A stretch of DNA of 64,000 bases from the NCBI GenBank assembly GCA_013399855.1, contig VXAY01001005.1, positions 227,504 through 291,503 of the forward strand. The letters are read 5' to 3'. This document shows positions 12,984-57,600 of this stretch, one piece after another. The notes under the pieces were generated by a model that had not been told where the DNA came from, did not search any database, and was given only the letters and a program-made list of their open reading frames with translations. Made by a program: the position numbers and the translations under genes. Position 1 is the stretch's first letter; each line of letters opens with the position of its first letter. Source of the stretch: Oxyruncus cristatus. Its lineage: Eukaryota > Chordata > Aves > Passeriformes > Cotingidae.

Positions 12984-13948
12984 TCTCCTTTGCCTCCCTC
13001 TGAATTTAAAAATAATAAATACATGTAGTTTTTAGGGATTCACAAATCTTTCCTTGAAAGTTAATAATTACATCCATTTTTTTAAATCTAGATAAGTGCC
13101 TACTCCTTCAGAGCCAATTATTTTTTCATTGTGTATTGTTGAATGTGTGAAATAAGAATGACCTCCATGACAGAAGATCCATGGCTAAAACTTGTCTCTA
13201 CTTGAATCAATGGAAAATTTCCCACGACATGAGACAGATCATTAACTCACTGCCATCATAAAAAATAGGATTTGACAATACCCCTAAGGTTCTCATACTT
13301 GGAACTGTCTTTTGCTATGAGCTAGGCACTTCCCTTCTTTATACTTCTCCTTTAAAATGTTCTTTTCCCTACCACAGTTACCATTACTAAAACTGAAGTT
13401 AAAAAAAGCACCCTGTCACCCAGGAATCTAACAAATGAACAATAAAAATATTGAGAATGTTGCCATCTTCCTCTAGTTTGTTTCAAGACTTTCTCTAGTG
13501 TCAGAGAAAAGAATTTGTGCTATCCTTTGAGTATTACGTATGGCTAAGCTGTATTTAAACTGCACACAAGTAGTAATGGCCACAGCAGCCTCCAGCAGAA
13601 GAGGTAGTCATCATGGTTCTAAACATGAATACTTCCAACAGCCAGGAAACAAGAAAGTGAAAAATATTTGTTCCAAAGGTTCTTTAGAAAATATGGTATC
13701 TTCCTCTTGCTGTGGGCTATTCACAGTGTAGTAGAACTGAAATTCTGAGATGGAATTTAAAGCACTCTCCCATATCTTCTGAAACAGAGGCATGTTGGGG
13801 AGATGATTCATTCAGTCTCCAGAGAGAAGAAAGATACTGTTCACACAGCACTTCTACTCACCAGTTCCTTGCAGCAGCAATGGTGTTGGCTTTGAAGGAA
13901 GCCAACTGTCCTGCTCTCCCAGCCAGAGGTAAAGAATTGCATTGGTGG

Positions 13949-13962
13949 CCACTAGAGGGAGG
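13949..13962 (+). promoter_or_regulatory. Candidate CTCF-binding site
   Basis: CCACTAGAGGGAGG fits the vertebrate CTCF core CCASYAGRKGGCRS at 13 of 14 positions, with A in place of the single C near the end. It is preceded by TGG, as in many bound sites. It lies about 0.6 kb upstream of the acceptor-to-donor block of the exon at 14551-14689, within the large K–L intron. The call rests on motif match only. Confidence 0.45.
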
Positions 13963-14550
13963 ATTAGGAATATAGTAAGTTGTGGGCAAAAGCCACCCAT
14001 GATGAATCACATGGGACAACCTACAAATCCCCCACTGCTGCCAAAGGGCAACAATTCTCTCATATTGCTATGGGCTAGCAAGTATAATCCAATTGTTATC
14101 ATCTGCTACAGAGGAGCTGCCAGTGTGCATCCTATACTTTGGTGGCTGGAGGACAGGAGGACTGACTAAGATTGTGTGAAGCATACCTACAAACACACAA
14201 ATAACGGGTGCCTATTTTGCCTTCTGGCTTTTAATCTCCTTACTTAAAACTTCTGATGTCCTTTATCAACAAAGCTCCTGTGAAAAGCAAACATATCAGC
14301 TTCAAGAGGGTCTCAGAAGAAGTATCAGCAGAGAGACACACTGTGCCAAGATACACCCTATTTAACCAAAAGATCTGAACATATTAAGTGTACGTGAAAA
14401 CAATAAAATCCATTGTGATTAAAATAAATGTTCATTAAGGTTTGAGGCATGCCTGAAAGAAATGTCTTCAATTAGTCACCTACGTAACTATACAGTAAAG
14501 TGTATCTTGCAATTCAGTTTACCCTGTAGCTTGATTGCCTGGTGTCTTAC

Positions 14551-14689
14551 CTCCAGTACAAGTGGCAGAACATTCTGACCAAGGCAGGTGATTCCACGCA
14601 AAGCCAACTTCATTGTCTCCACTGCCAGTGCGAGAGATGGGAACATTGAATTTATACCTTATACCCAAATTTTGTTCCTGTAGCAGAAT
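14551..14689 (-). CDS. ADAMTS6: ADAMTS6 exon: spacer end and start of TSP1 repeat 2
   Basis: This exon is 139 nt and covers residues 405-450 plus one base of a split Gly codon. The acceptor is CCACAG and the donor is GTAAGA. It opens in phase 0 with [18 protein letters not shown], the last beta strands of the spacer domain, then a short polar linker ([12 protein letters not shown]). The TSP1 repeat then starts with [16 protein letters not shown]. The CSATC motif is a predicted O-fucose acceptor. The linker is one of the stretches that argue for ADAMTS6 over its paralogue ADAMTS10. Confidence 0.96.
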
Positions 14690-45350
<30,661 letters not shown>

Positions 45351-46837
45351 TTAGGAATTCTACTGACTGTAAATCACAGTAATGATATTATGTATCTAGT
45401 TCTTACTTTTAACAGCACTGGGTGTGAAACAAGTAGGATTACAATAAACAAACAGTAAGATGGTACACCCATAGTAACAAGAGAAAATATTTAGAAGTAA
45501 TTAAGAAATTAAATTAATTTTTTATCATTATTATTAACAAAAATGCTTATTTTAGATTGTGAAATAATTTCATATATTACACTTTTTAAAAGTGTGATAA
45601 TTTCTGAGCCACACAAGACTGATTTTCATTTTTGGTTTAGGATTCCTATTTGTTTTCACTGAAGAACAGCTACATTTAGCCATAGAACGAAAAACAAACA
45701 AATTAAGCAAACCCAAGAAATTCAGTTTACAATTAATAATGATCCTTCTGATCCTTCAAACAGCTAAGCCCAATTTTATAGATATGAGCAGCTCAATTGG
45801 TTTAAGTAAAACTAAAACACATTTGAGTTTCAATATGACAAAATGTTTATAGGATTAGGACCTCAACATGCAAGTTTTTCTTGTATTTGACTGAAGAAAA
45901 TGGTTACAAAGTGGTAAAAATTCTGCAGGATCTTCAAATTTGCCTATACTAGAGTGAGTGAAAAAACTTCTATGAATCCAAGATCCTTTCTACTGTATTA
46001 ATATTTAGTCTTCAAAAATTCATGTTAGAACCAAGACAATCATCTTTCAAAACTTCAGTATTTTCTTCTTCTATATTGTGTTCAGTGGCTGATTTTTTTT
46101 TCCAAAATATGCCCACATTCAACCACAGTATTTTACTGTAGCGGAATAAATAACAGAGAAAGCCAAATGCAAACAGAGTTCTGTTTAGAAAACTTTGTAC
46201 TTTACTAAATATAATTATTCCGTTTAATTTGGTCAGTGTGCATAAAAGAGGACAGATGCTTTTTTACTTTCATTTCACATGTGAATAAGTGAGGATTTTC
46301 AAAGAATTCTTATGCCAACACTTAAAATTTTTTTCCAACATTCCTACCAATTTTGCCAGCACTTATGTTCTGTTTTTTCCCAAATCTTTTCCATGCACCT
46401 TGCCAAAGGAACATAATTTCAGAAGTGAATGTTCTACACTGGTTTTTTTTGAGATTTCCAATTTTTTATACTTTTCGTCTGCAGATAAAAACAGAGCAAA
46501 AAAAAGCTCTCGTAACTACACATTTTATGTTCTCATTTTAACCCTACTTAATTCAAGTCCTTGAAATACTACAAAAGACCCTTTAGAAAAACAAAGAAAC
46601 AAACAACTGCTAACCATTTCAGAAGGCAGCAAGTAGTAACTATTGTAAGAACTAGGTAAATACTGAAAAAATATGGTATTTGGTGACTAGTTCCAAGGGA
46701 TTCAGTGTGACTCACCTGCCAACCACACCTACGTATCCTGTCAGCTAAAATCTACCTTCAAAACCTTCCTGAACCTGTGTGGTTCTGGCATAAAAAAAAT
46801 AATGTATTTTCCCCTTTATTCCAGGTAATTATTGCAA

Positions 46838-46860
46838 GTATATATATCTATATATATATT
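46838..46860. repeat. TA-rich microsatellite
   Basis: A short tract of alternating T and A with a single interrupting C. Confidence 0.85.
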
Positions 46861-49800
46861 CTGATAGCAGAAGTTGGGAAAACATCCTTCATACTTTTGA
46901 AATATTTCAATGTTGTATTTTGTGTGTATGAGGAGTACATGTTAACAATTCCAGTATGAAAATAACTCAAATATAAGCCGATTTTTCTGTAATGTCTGGA
47001 ATAAACTGCAGATAGAATCTTTGCTTAAACGAGCAGTGAGAAGTTTAGCATTTGGCATCAGCTTGAGCTAGTACTGCTGTATTATCGGAACATTTCCATA
47101 GATTTCCAACAGTGCAGAATTTACAAGATCACTGCAAATTGTGATCAGTTCTAAACCTTTAAATTCACCAAATATGTAAATTAAAGTTTATACCCACTCC
47201 ACAAGACATATAATTGCAGAAATGCAAGTCAAAAATCCTTCTACTAAATACAAAAATATGGCTCTTCTTCTCTAATAACAGGATTCTCACCATAATTAAA
47301 TATTGTTGTAGTAGTAAAAAAGTGAGAAAATGAATACTGAAATGTCATTCACTTTTTAGCTACATTGTATCATAGACTCTAGACTGAAAACCTTTTTCTC
47401 TTTCCTTCTGTTTCAGTTCTATTATTTATCTCAAGTAGTTGAACAAAATTGATCCCTGATACTGTATTGTGTGAACTGAATTATCCTGGAAAAGAAATGG
47501 CATGTATTATAAGTGCATTAATAAAACCAGAGACTTTCCATTAGTTATGAAAGGTCCAACCAAACCAAGGACCATATAACCTTTCCAGAAAACTTTTACA
47601 AGACTTCGGAATGGTGCAATACTCTTGAGTCTATATCCTTCTTTCTTTCTCTTTGCTCCACCAAAGAAAAACCTAGTTAGTTGAGAAAAAAATTTCTGCC
47701 AGCTCTGGGGAATGAACCAAAAGGGTCCAAGAAGAATAGTGGGTTTGGAGCACTCTATAAAAAGAGATCGAATTGTTATTATTAGTCAGGCCTACAAAAC
47801 TGAAAAAAGTCATTTGTGTACATGAAAAGAAGATAGGAAAAGAATGCCCAAATACCTTCAGATCACCAATTTTAGAAAATTTCTACTCACAATTACTTTT
47901 GAGTTTTGTGATTTTAGCTTATAAAAGAAGCATATATCAATTCAAACAAATCTACAGGATATCCCTGCAGAGCATTTACATTTCTGAACACAGGGTAAAC
48001 AAATCTTTAGAATCTGCAAGACAAGTAAGATGATTTCAAACTGATTCTTATATTCTATTACTCTACAAGGTACTACTAGTACTCAAAGACTTTACCATTC
48101 TCCTAATTTGTGGTTGATTTCATGGTGTTTTATGGGACAACAGTGGAACTTATTTCAATTACAAAATAGCTAAGCTTGATGTTATTTCATTCCAGTATTC
48201 CAGAGCAGTGTCTCCAGAGATCATTTTAAACCACTCTACAATATAATTAAAACTTTTTTTTGTATTTTAATATCACAGAATAGCAAATTATTCTTCTGTT
48301 TGGAAGTATATCAAGGATACTAGAAAATTCTATAGAAGCTTAAGATCTCAGACACGCTGTCACTGCTAAGTGCTCAACTAAATTAACTGAACAATGTAAA
48401 ACCTCTGCACAAATATCACTGTTGTATGCAAGGTCAAAAAAGAAAAAAAGCAAAAACCACGGATGTAGATATCTCAGGAATTATGTTCCTATTACAGTAT
48501 CTATTCCCAAATATTTTAGAAACTTACAGAGTACAACACAACTCCTTCAATGGTTGAACAAAATATACCAGAACACTGGCTCTGAAAATAGATTTTTAAT
48601 GTTAGAGAATAGCTTCATTTGTAATAATGATGTGGACTATAAAGCAAGCTACATTCAATGATGATAAATTAAATTAATTATAAATATTTGTGAATATCTG
48701 TTATAGCTAAACAATTAAATACATAAATATACTAATAGTATACATAATGTTTTATCTAATTCTGATACCAAATTACCCATGGGGAAAAAAAAAGGAAAAG
48801 TAAAAATTATTAACAATAATCACAGAGCATTTTTACATACACATATTGATAAAACCATTAATTATTTACATACTGATACATTTGGCTCCTAACAGAATTC
48901 TTGCTGCACATTTATGAGTAAAAACTGATTTTTAGAGAGCACCAGGATATATATCCGTACAGGTTACAAAAGCCGCTTTCCTCGACATTAATGAAAAAAC
49001 TCCACAGATTGCTCAAGACTACGGATAATCACATAAATATCTGCAGAATCAGGACATAAATAATGGAAGTGTGATTTGGAGTGGTGTGTTTAACATTAAA
49101 ATGAACCTAAAAATGAATGTAATTACTAAATGAAAATATGCTTGTATGTTAGGGAAATTCAGATGCCACAATCACAGCCCTGATAAAAACCTACTTCTTT
49201 CCAATCTGTTATGCAAGGCTGACTCTACATTTTATTATTGCTATTTCATAGCAGAGACTCCCTAATGTTGCGTAATCGTTTCATCACATTCAATTTTTCT
49301 TTTGCTTGGTGGTAGTAATTTGCTATTCTTTAAATGCATACTTTTCTCCAAACTTTCCTGTGTTCCAAAGCATTATTTTATTCATTGGGATAATTACACA
49401 GTAGCCATATTAAGACAAATCTATTGGTTCATCTATAAAAACCATGTTCCTACCAAAATATGGTCTTAATAATTTGGGAGATACTAAGTTATAAAACACT
49501 GGACCAATCATTTATTTCATCAAAGACTGTACAAATAGAATAGTTAATGAAAATCTGCTGCTGATTCTGCCCTTCACAGGGGCCTTTACCAACAGGTAGA
49601 TACAGAGTAATACTTGCAAAGTCAACACTCAAAACCCCATTGTCATCTCAGGAGTACAGAAACTCTTGGGTCTTCTTTTAACTAGGTAGCCTTTTAAGTA
49701 AAACACAAGATTCTCAAAGTTTCAGAAAACTACAGCAAATGAGGAACACGTTTTTTATTCAATTTCCTGTTAGGAAAAAAAAATCCTAGTAAATTTTAAA

Positions 49801-50517
49801 GGAAAAAGAAGCAAATTATAATCTGAAGTGTATCTACATAATACTGCATATTTGTAGAGAGAGAGATGAAATTTTTATGTGATTGATGTGATCTTTCAAA
49901 ACTAGTCTTGGCTTATACTTTTTTTAGAAGTTACTTTACATTTCTGGAGTACCAAGGAACTGGCCAATGTGTCATAGATAGCATATGAGGCATATATAGA
50001 CGTATCTTACATATATCTTGCATATCCACTTGTATGTTTAGGATTCTTGGTTAGATGATGTCTGGACCAGAACACCGAATATCTTTTTTTATATCGTCAG
50101 CATGGGCTTGCTTTGGACCAAGGTAGTTTTGCCTCCCTTCCAGAGTTAGAAAGGGGTAGTCTAATATCTAAATCCTGCTGTATGGCAACTGTAGAGACTC
50201 TCCAAGAATTTCTTGCGATAGATCTTACTCAAATAGTTTAAAGACTCTTGGTTCCCCTTCATCTTCAAAAGGCAATCCTGCCTTTGAAAGACAGAATTGG
50301 CCATTTGGCTTCTTCTAATACCTTCTCCTATCTGATACTGACAAGATAAATGAACTATGATCCCAGAAATCACATAGCTTTTGTTATAACAAAACACAGA
50401 AGTAACTGAACAAAGAACTGTAAGTAGAAAGTTCTCTTATCTACATCTAAGTGTCTGCATGGCTCTATAGGTATACTGTACAAATATATTCTGGATATAA
50501 TGAAAATTGCAGGTGTT

Positions 50518-50548
50518 ACATATATATTTTTTATATATATGTATATGC
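50518..50548. repeat. TA-rich microsatellite
   Basis: Two TATATA blocks are separated by a T run, followed by GTATATG. Confidence 0.8.
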
Positions 50549-52567
50549 TGATAGAATGAAATTTATACTAATTGGTATTCAGTCACAAAAAATAATTTTA
50601 GGGTTGGTTCACTTCTCCTATGAGGAGATATCAAGGGTTTCTACTCCTCTCACAGGAATCTCTGTTCTCTGACACTGCTCTCCAAGCATTCAGTTCTCAG
50701 TCAGTATTTCTTTAATTAGTTCCATATAATGTTAGTGAAATTTAAAGCCATTGAAAAGTACTTACAAACAGTTTGGCTGATCAACTGAATTAAGTCGATC
50801 TTTCATTCTACCTAAAAGCTTGACAGACAACAGCTATTATGTGCTTCGAGGAATGTTTTCACCAGAAAAAAAAATATTTTCTTTGGCCATTTCGGCATCT
50901 GTGCTGGCTGACCATCCTTGCTGAGAGTTTTGGTAGATCTATTAGCAACACATAGCTTTGCTTTGTCTTACTGTCATCCTTTGAACCATATTCAACCTCC
51001 ATCCATCAATCCTGCAAAATAATTCTATTTCCCAGCTAGAGCGTTGCTGAACTGATACCTTCCAAGTGATACTTAATGGTTATTCCTCCATGCAAAACTG
51101 CTGTAGCAAGTGGTGACCCAAGCTGATAAACTAATAAATCCACACTAACCTACCTTACCATATAATACTGTGTACACACAAAGAGCTTCTATCAAAATTC
51201 ATTCCAGTTGCATTAACCTGGAGCCATGATGGCCTGGTCCAAACTTGTACCCAGATCCCAAGACACAAATCATGCATTGTGATATGTCATACAGACTCAC
51301 AGCCCCAGCTTTCTTCTGGGGTATCTGCATTTAATACCATCATGTTCTATCCTTCTAGTTAGACATAGTTAAATGCATTCTAAATCAGCCACATTAATTC
51401 AGAACAGAAAAAAACATCATTTGTCTTACTTGTTCTAGTCTACTGGGTCCTGTGCCAGCTGTTTTGCAAATTAAGATGTTCTTCTAGAACTGAAAGAAAG
51501 GGTGCAGAGTCTAATCTCACTGAAGAAACAGATGACAGCATCTATCAGCTTGGGCTCTATAGCCCTAAACAGCATTTTCCTCACCTGTTGCTAAGTTATG
51601 AAGAAATACTAGGAAAAAATAAAGAATAAGTTTTCCTGTCAGGATGCAGACTATTCTGCTCTTGTAAAAGCAGTCAAGGAAATGTTGCCACATGAAACTT
51701 GCTATTTTTCTTTGCTTCTTGCTAACTAATCACTACACACAATTGAAATGTATCTGCTCCTAGAGCTGTTCTGCTTTAAGGAAAGGTGTGAATGGGTAAA
51801 AAGAAGTGGTCTTGACTTCTGACAGTTGTCCCTGCAGGTACTCTACCAGTGTAACTCTACTAGCTTCCTGCTGCCATTGAGATCGCAAAAATGCCAGTGA
51901 GAAAAGCAGAAACTGGAGAAAACCCCTACAATTTTCACTATTCTACCTCATGAAACAACAAACCAAATATTTTAGGGTAAAAAAGTATCAATTCATTTAC
52001 AGGATATTGGAACCACAAACAAGAAGCATAAATGAGAAATCTGACATATTTAAAACCAGACTGTGGAAATAGTAGATGAAAGAAAAGTTATCTTTGACTG
52101 TTAGTAAATTATTTAAACACAGTATCCTATACAATTGGAAAACCTATAATAATTACAATGTGTAAAATAACATTTATCCAAGCTGGCTTTGAAAAAAAAT
52201 AACATCTACATTCCAGGTTACAAAAATACAGCTAAAATATTATAAAAGATAATTTATTATTGAATCTGCTATGTGTAGATTTTTGTTTTACTCTAGCTCA
52301 AATATTACTTAGTTTCTTCAGTAATGATTTTTTAATGAAATCCACAGGTGGTAGTAATTCAAGTAGAATTGCAAACACTGGTCATGATAGAAAAGTATCT
52401 CAAAAAACCTGAAGAGATTAGAGCTATGGGAAGAGATTCAACAGAGTACTCTTCTGGCTTTATGCTGAAATAACTGCAATTTCACTGACGTCCCACAAAT
52501 TTAAAAATGAAACTTAACCAGAAATCAAACCTAGGGAATGGAAAAGAAGAATGGAGGTGCTAACAGC

Positions 52568-52595
52568 AAATAATAAAATAAATAAATAAATAAAA
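52568..52595. repeat. (AAAT)n microsatellite
   Basis: About five near-exact AAAT/AATA units. On the minus strand it reads as TTTA and explains the hydrophobic tail of a chance ORF there. Confidence 0.9.
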
Positions 52596-54462
52596 CACAA
52601 TTGAAAGGAGGCACAAGATAAACATGTTTTCAACTGGCAGTAAAAATTTGAAAGATCACTGCATTCATCAGTCTGAAATCTGAAACTCTGCAGGAACGTT
52701 ATAAACAAATGGCGAGCTCTATTATAGTTACAATGTAACACAATCCACAGAATTTTACCACATTTCTTCTCTAAACCCATAAATACAAAAGGACTCCTTA
52801 GCTATCTGTTGAATTATGACTTCATCAATAGACAGCTTATTGTCAGAACAATTACGGGATCAAAATGAAGTTTTTCAGAGGAGAGCAACAAATAGAAGTA
52901 AATGAGACATGAAGAAACAAACTCCCAAAGGCTACAAGAAAATACCCGAACTGTAAGCTTACAATCAGAACCACGAAGCTGTGAAATAGTCTCAAAAGAG
53001 ATATGAAACCATATTCTTTGTCATAGTTAAAATGAGGCTGCAATGACATACTAAAAAGACTACCAGCGGAAACAGCATTGAATTAACACAAGTAATTTGT
53101 AATGATAAAACTACAACACATATTTTTTAAAATAATAGCAGTGTTAAATAAATACATATATGCATTTATGTATCTCCTTAGAAAACCAAATTACATTGTG
53201 AGAAGCCTGTATCACACACACATATATATAAGAAGGACTTAGTGTGCTTTATTTTAGACACTCATCTTAAATGCACGAGTTCATAAAACTGTGCAGGTGC
53301 ACTGTTCATTGGCGTGATAGAAAATGCCTTAACTTATTACAGTAACTGATGAGAAGTTTTCTTCCCCTGATTAGCATCAACATTAAATGTCTGTCTCTGC
53401 TCACTAACTCTGTGGGGCACCTCTTCAGCCCAATACAGTGATCCTCTACATTTGAACCAACACAAAGGTATTGGTCTGGATGGTTCCCTCCAGATAAGAC
53501 TCAGAATACAGCATCTTATTCTGAGGTTAGATCCGTGAATGAGGAGGAAAAGCTCATTTTATTCTTAGTAGTCTCACAGTTAGAAACTTGACTAGTTTAG
53601 GTCCATCTCATAAAATATAGTAAGTGCCTGAATTACTGAAAAACCTTAATTAAGGAATGATTGCACTGATGACACTGAACCTACTAACAAACTGGCATTT
53701 ACCTCCAATAAGGTAGACCTCACAGCATTTAAAAAACATGTTATTAAATGTTCTCAGTGAACTCATAGTTATTTGTCTTTCACAATTTAAAACACACAGA
53801 GGCTTCATTATGCATCACCAATACCAATGTATACATTGATATGAGCACATTTTTGTTAGTAACATCTTTTGACTGTTAGAATTTTTTCACAGTGAAATCT
53901 CATGTAGCAATCTACTTTTGGATAAAAATCACCACAGAAGTGGTGACAGAGGTTAGCACAATTTCAAGGTATTAATATAAAGACCTATGCCATCCTCTCC
54001 TATAATTTCACCAATGGTATCAAGGAACACTGACAGATAAAACCTCAAAATACTGCATGAAAAACATATCAGCAGTGAAATGTACAAGGAACAAGGTCAT
54101 AACCTTCTTCCCTTCATTAGAATCTCTCACATTATGTATGTATGTAAAAAATATACTTCTCAACATTCATAGACAAATTCTGCCCATCTCTATTTCTCAC
54201 CCTCAGATTAATGAAGTAATGAGGTATGATCAGCACTTCAAAATGTTTTGAGAAGATTTAAAATGAGAACTGTTAAGGTGGGGAATGGAGCAAAAGAAAC
54301 TTTTGCCATTTCACAGAAATGCAATTTACAAAAAAAGACTTTCTATAATTCTGTCTGTTCCTTCTAAAAATGTGTACCATCATAACATGTCACTTTATCT
54401 CTACAATTGATCCCAAGAGGTGTAAATTTTTTGAAAACTGATTTTTCTTGAGAGATTACTTA

Positions 54463-54657
<195 letters not shown>

Positions 54658-57600
54658 TCAGACATCTCTTAAAACATAACGTCACCTTTACCAAAATCAT
54701 GCTTGGTATAGGAGAACTCTTAAGTGGAGAATCAGGATCAGTTAAGTTGTGTTTAGTTTATTCAGATCTCAGGATAGAGCACAATTACATAACCTTTTCT
54801 TCCATAGACTTTTGAAAGCATTATTTATTTTCTAAAGCTTTTAAAGAAAACATAACAGTATTCTGGCAAGACACAAGACTTTAATGTTACCCCGAGCTTC
54901 AATACAATGAGTACTGTTTCACCTCTTCAACTGATTGTAACAACCTACACGTGCAAGGTATTGGTAACCATTCCTCCCAAACCCCCTTAACTGCATGGAT
55001 ATAAGAAAAAGAGTATCAGTGAATGATGGATGTTTCCTAGAGGCTCAAGAAGGACTTCATCATCAAGAAAGCATTACTTTCTTGCCTATGGGATGTCTCC
55101 CTACGGAATATCTAGTCTATAGCAATGCCTGTATGTATCTGGTTCAGTTTATGGCAGAAAGCCATATCCATGGGAAAGGTCTGATTGGCGCCTCAAACAA
55201 TGACATAATCAAATAAAGAATATCCCTTGCATATAAAAAAATACAGCTTTAACTAACTCATCTAAGCAAGTTATACAATGAAATGAGACTTTCAGACCTA
55301 TATTAGTTCTTATGATCAGTCTTTAATATCTATATTTATTATGGGAGGAAAGAGCTTTGATGTCCAACGTAACACATCAAACAAGAATTTTACAATGAAA
55401 AATGTGCTTTATTGACCTGTGCTCAGGTCATTTCCTAGAATATGGGATACTTCAAACAGAAACATGTCCTTTTGAATTGCCTCTGTAGAATTTCTGAAAA
55501 TGGAAAACCTTAATTTTTAATAAAGTCCATAAATTACTCCTTACAAAAATTAATTGAATCATGCAGATTATATCTCATTTCCAGTTATCCCTAGTTAGTG
55601 TATTCCATTTGTTAAAAACATTACAAACTTCAACAGTCTAAGAAATGTATTTTTATCTTTTGGGCATATAAATAAAAGAACAAACGTCATAGCTTAATAA
55701 CTTTCCTTCTTCTACCAGCTCTCCTTATGAAAAAGATGATGCTGCTGACAGTGGCAGTGGTATGTCTGATAAAAAGAATGTCTGTGAATGGAAGCTGCAA
55801 TTTCTGATGCATACAGGAAATCAGTGCCTTTCCATGAGCCAGCGGCATTCTCATTTTTTATACATATTCATACACCTAAATCACTTTCCAAGATGGCTTT
55901 TCTACTTTCCCCTTCCGAATTTAGGACGAAACTGATCATTAGGTGCAGGTAGGTTTCTCTGACATTTGTAGAGAGATCTTACAATTACTGTCATCTATTT
56001 CCAAAGATAGTAGTGGCAGCATGCCATTACAAGTCCAGTACTTTGCACTCCTGTAGGCAGGATTACAGATGGAAACACATTTCTGACAAAATTACCAGTT
56101 TTATTTCCATCAGAACATGTTGGTTATATTTGGCCATCATTACATTAAAATTGGGTCTTTTACAAAAGCATGTTTGCAATTGGATTGGCATGGAAAGACA
56201 GGGAAGAAATGAAGGAACATAAAATACTCTTTATGGTGCCACTGTTTACCCACCTCTTTCAAACTCACTAAACATATACAGATTGTATTTCTTTCACTGG
56301 CTTAAAAAGCGTATCTAAAACTACCAGTATAATTTTATCTTTAAAAGAACAGCCAGATAAGTGAAGAGAGAGTGAAGTCTTCTCAGGTGACACAGAAGTT
56401 ACTCTGTGAAGTTACCTTTCCAGCTACCATTTCAAGAAAAGATGTTTAACCCAGCAGCTCCTGGTTTTTTTTTTTTTGCAAAAATTGTGGCTCCTTATTT
56501 CCCAAGAGAAAACTTACTTTACAGTTAAGAACTGTGCAAAGCAGCAAGAGTAAGATCTTTCAAATTATAACTGAAACTCACCTGCAAAGTATCTGTAGTT
56601 TTTATATATCTTTAAAAAGGCAGCACATTCTACTAGTGCTCTGTGCCTGTTTCATTTACTAACATCTGTAACTGAAGAATTTTTTTTCCCCTTGGCAATT
56701 TGTTATCTTATATCTGAAAAAATTACCTGAGATAATTATTTGTAACACACATCCAGCTCTAAAACCCAATCTCGAAAATCACAGGGGAGATAAGTAGTGT
56801 CAGCTTCACCGAATAAAAAAAACAGCAACAGATAACCAGAGACGCTGGAGTATAAGGAGAGGGAAGGATGTGAATGTAAACTTGTCTACCCTTCCTTTAT
56901 CTTGCAAAAGAAAAACAATGCAGGTCCCTACAATTTCATTTGGTTACTGACTTGTTTGGTGGTTCTAAACTATGATGGTTATGGTTGAAAAAACTTTATT
57001 GCTGATATACGTGAAATGGCAGAGTTATTTTTGTGTGACAGCTAGAACGCTTCTGTTCTTTTTTACTATCCAAAGGCTTATGATTCTGAGAAGACAGATC
57101 CAAACCCATCTGAATGCATCTCCATACTCTGCACTGAGGTTTATTTTGTATATCATGTACTTTAATAGCATTGAAGTTACCTGAAATGTGCTGCTTAAGT
57201 AAAATGCTTCTTCTTAACCAATTATGTCTGCTATCCAACTGTAATATTAATTATCTACATATCAAACCATTTCCGAGCTTTCTCAGGGTTTGGAGAATTC
57301 AGAAATGCATGGATTCCTAATATTTCATTTCTCTAAATACTATGGGGTATGTTAATTTTTTTGTCTATTATTGACTCACGAGTTACACAAATTTGACCTC
57401 ATTTTTTTTAAAGCAGTGTTTTTTATTTCGCTCTGCTAATTGCTTAACAGCCTAAGGAAAAAATGTGCTAGGGACTGAGAACTGGGAATCAAGTGAGGCA
57501 AGAAAGTTACAGGAACACAAGCAAAAGAAATACAGTAAAATGGAGCATTTCATCTTCTTGTCCATTATCTGAAGCTGCTTTATACTGCAAAAACTACATA

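Larger units (their letters stand above)
5107..14550. other. ADAMTS6 intron, 9.44 kb, repeat-bearing
   Basis: This intron splits TSP1 repeat 2. It holds a G/T-rich simple tract (5771-5857), a short CR1 3' end (about 6239-6645), a long decayed CR1 (about 8918-10988), several perfect hairpins (11011-11066, 11308-11329, 12783-12816), a 21-bp tandem duplication (12943-12983) and a CTCF-like motif (13949-13962). The rest is AT-rich with no recognisable feature. Confidence 0.85.
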
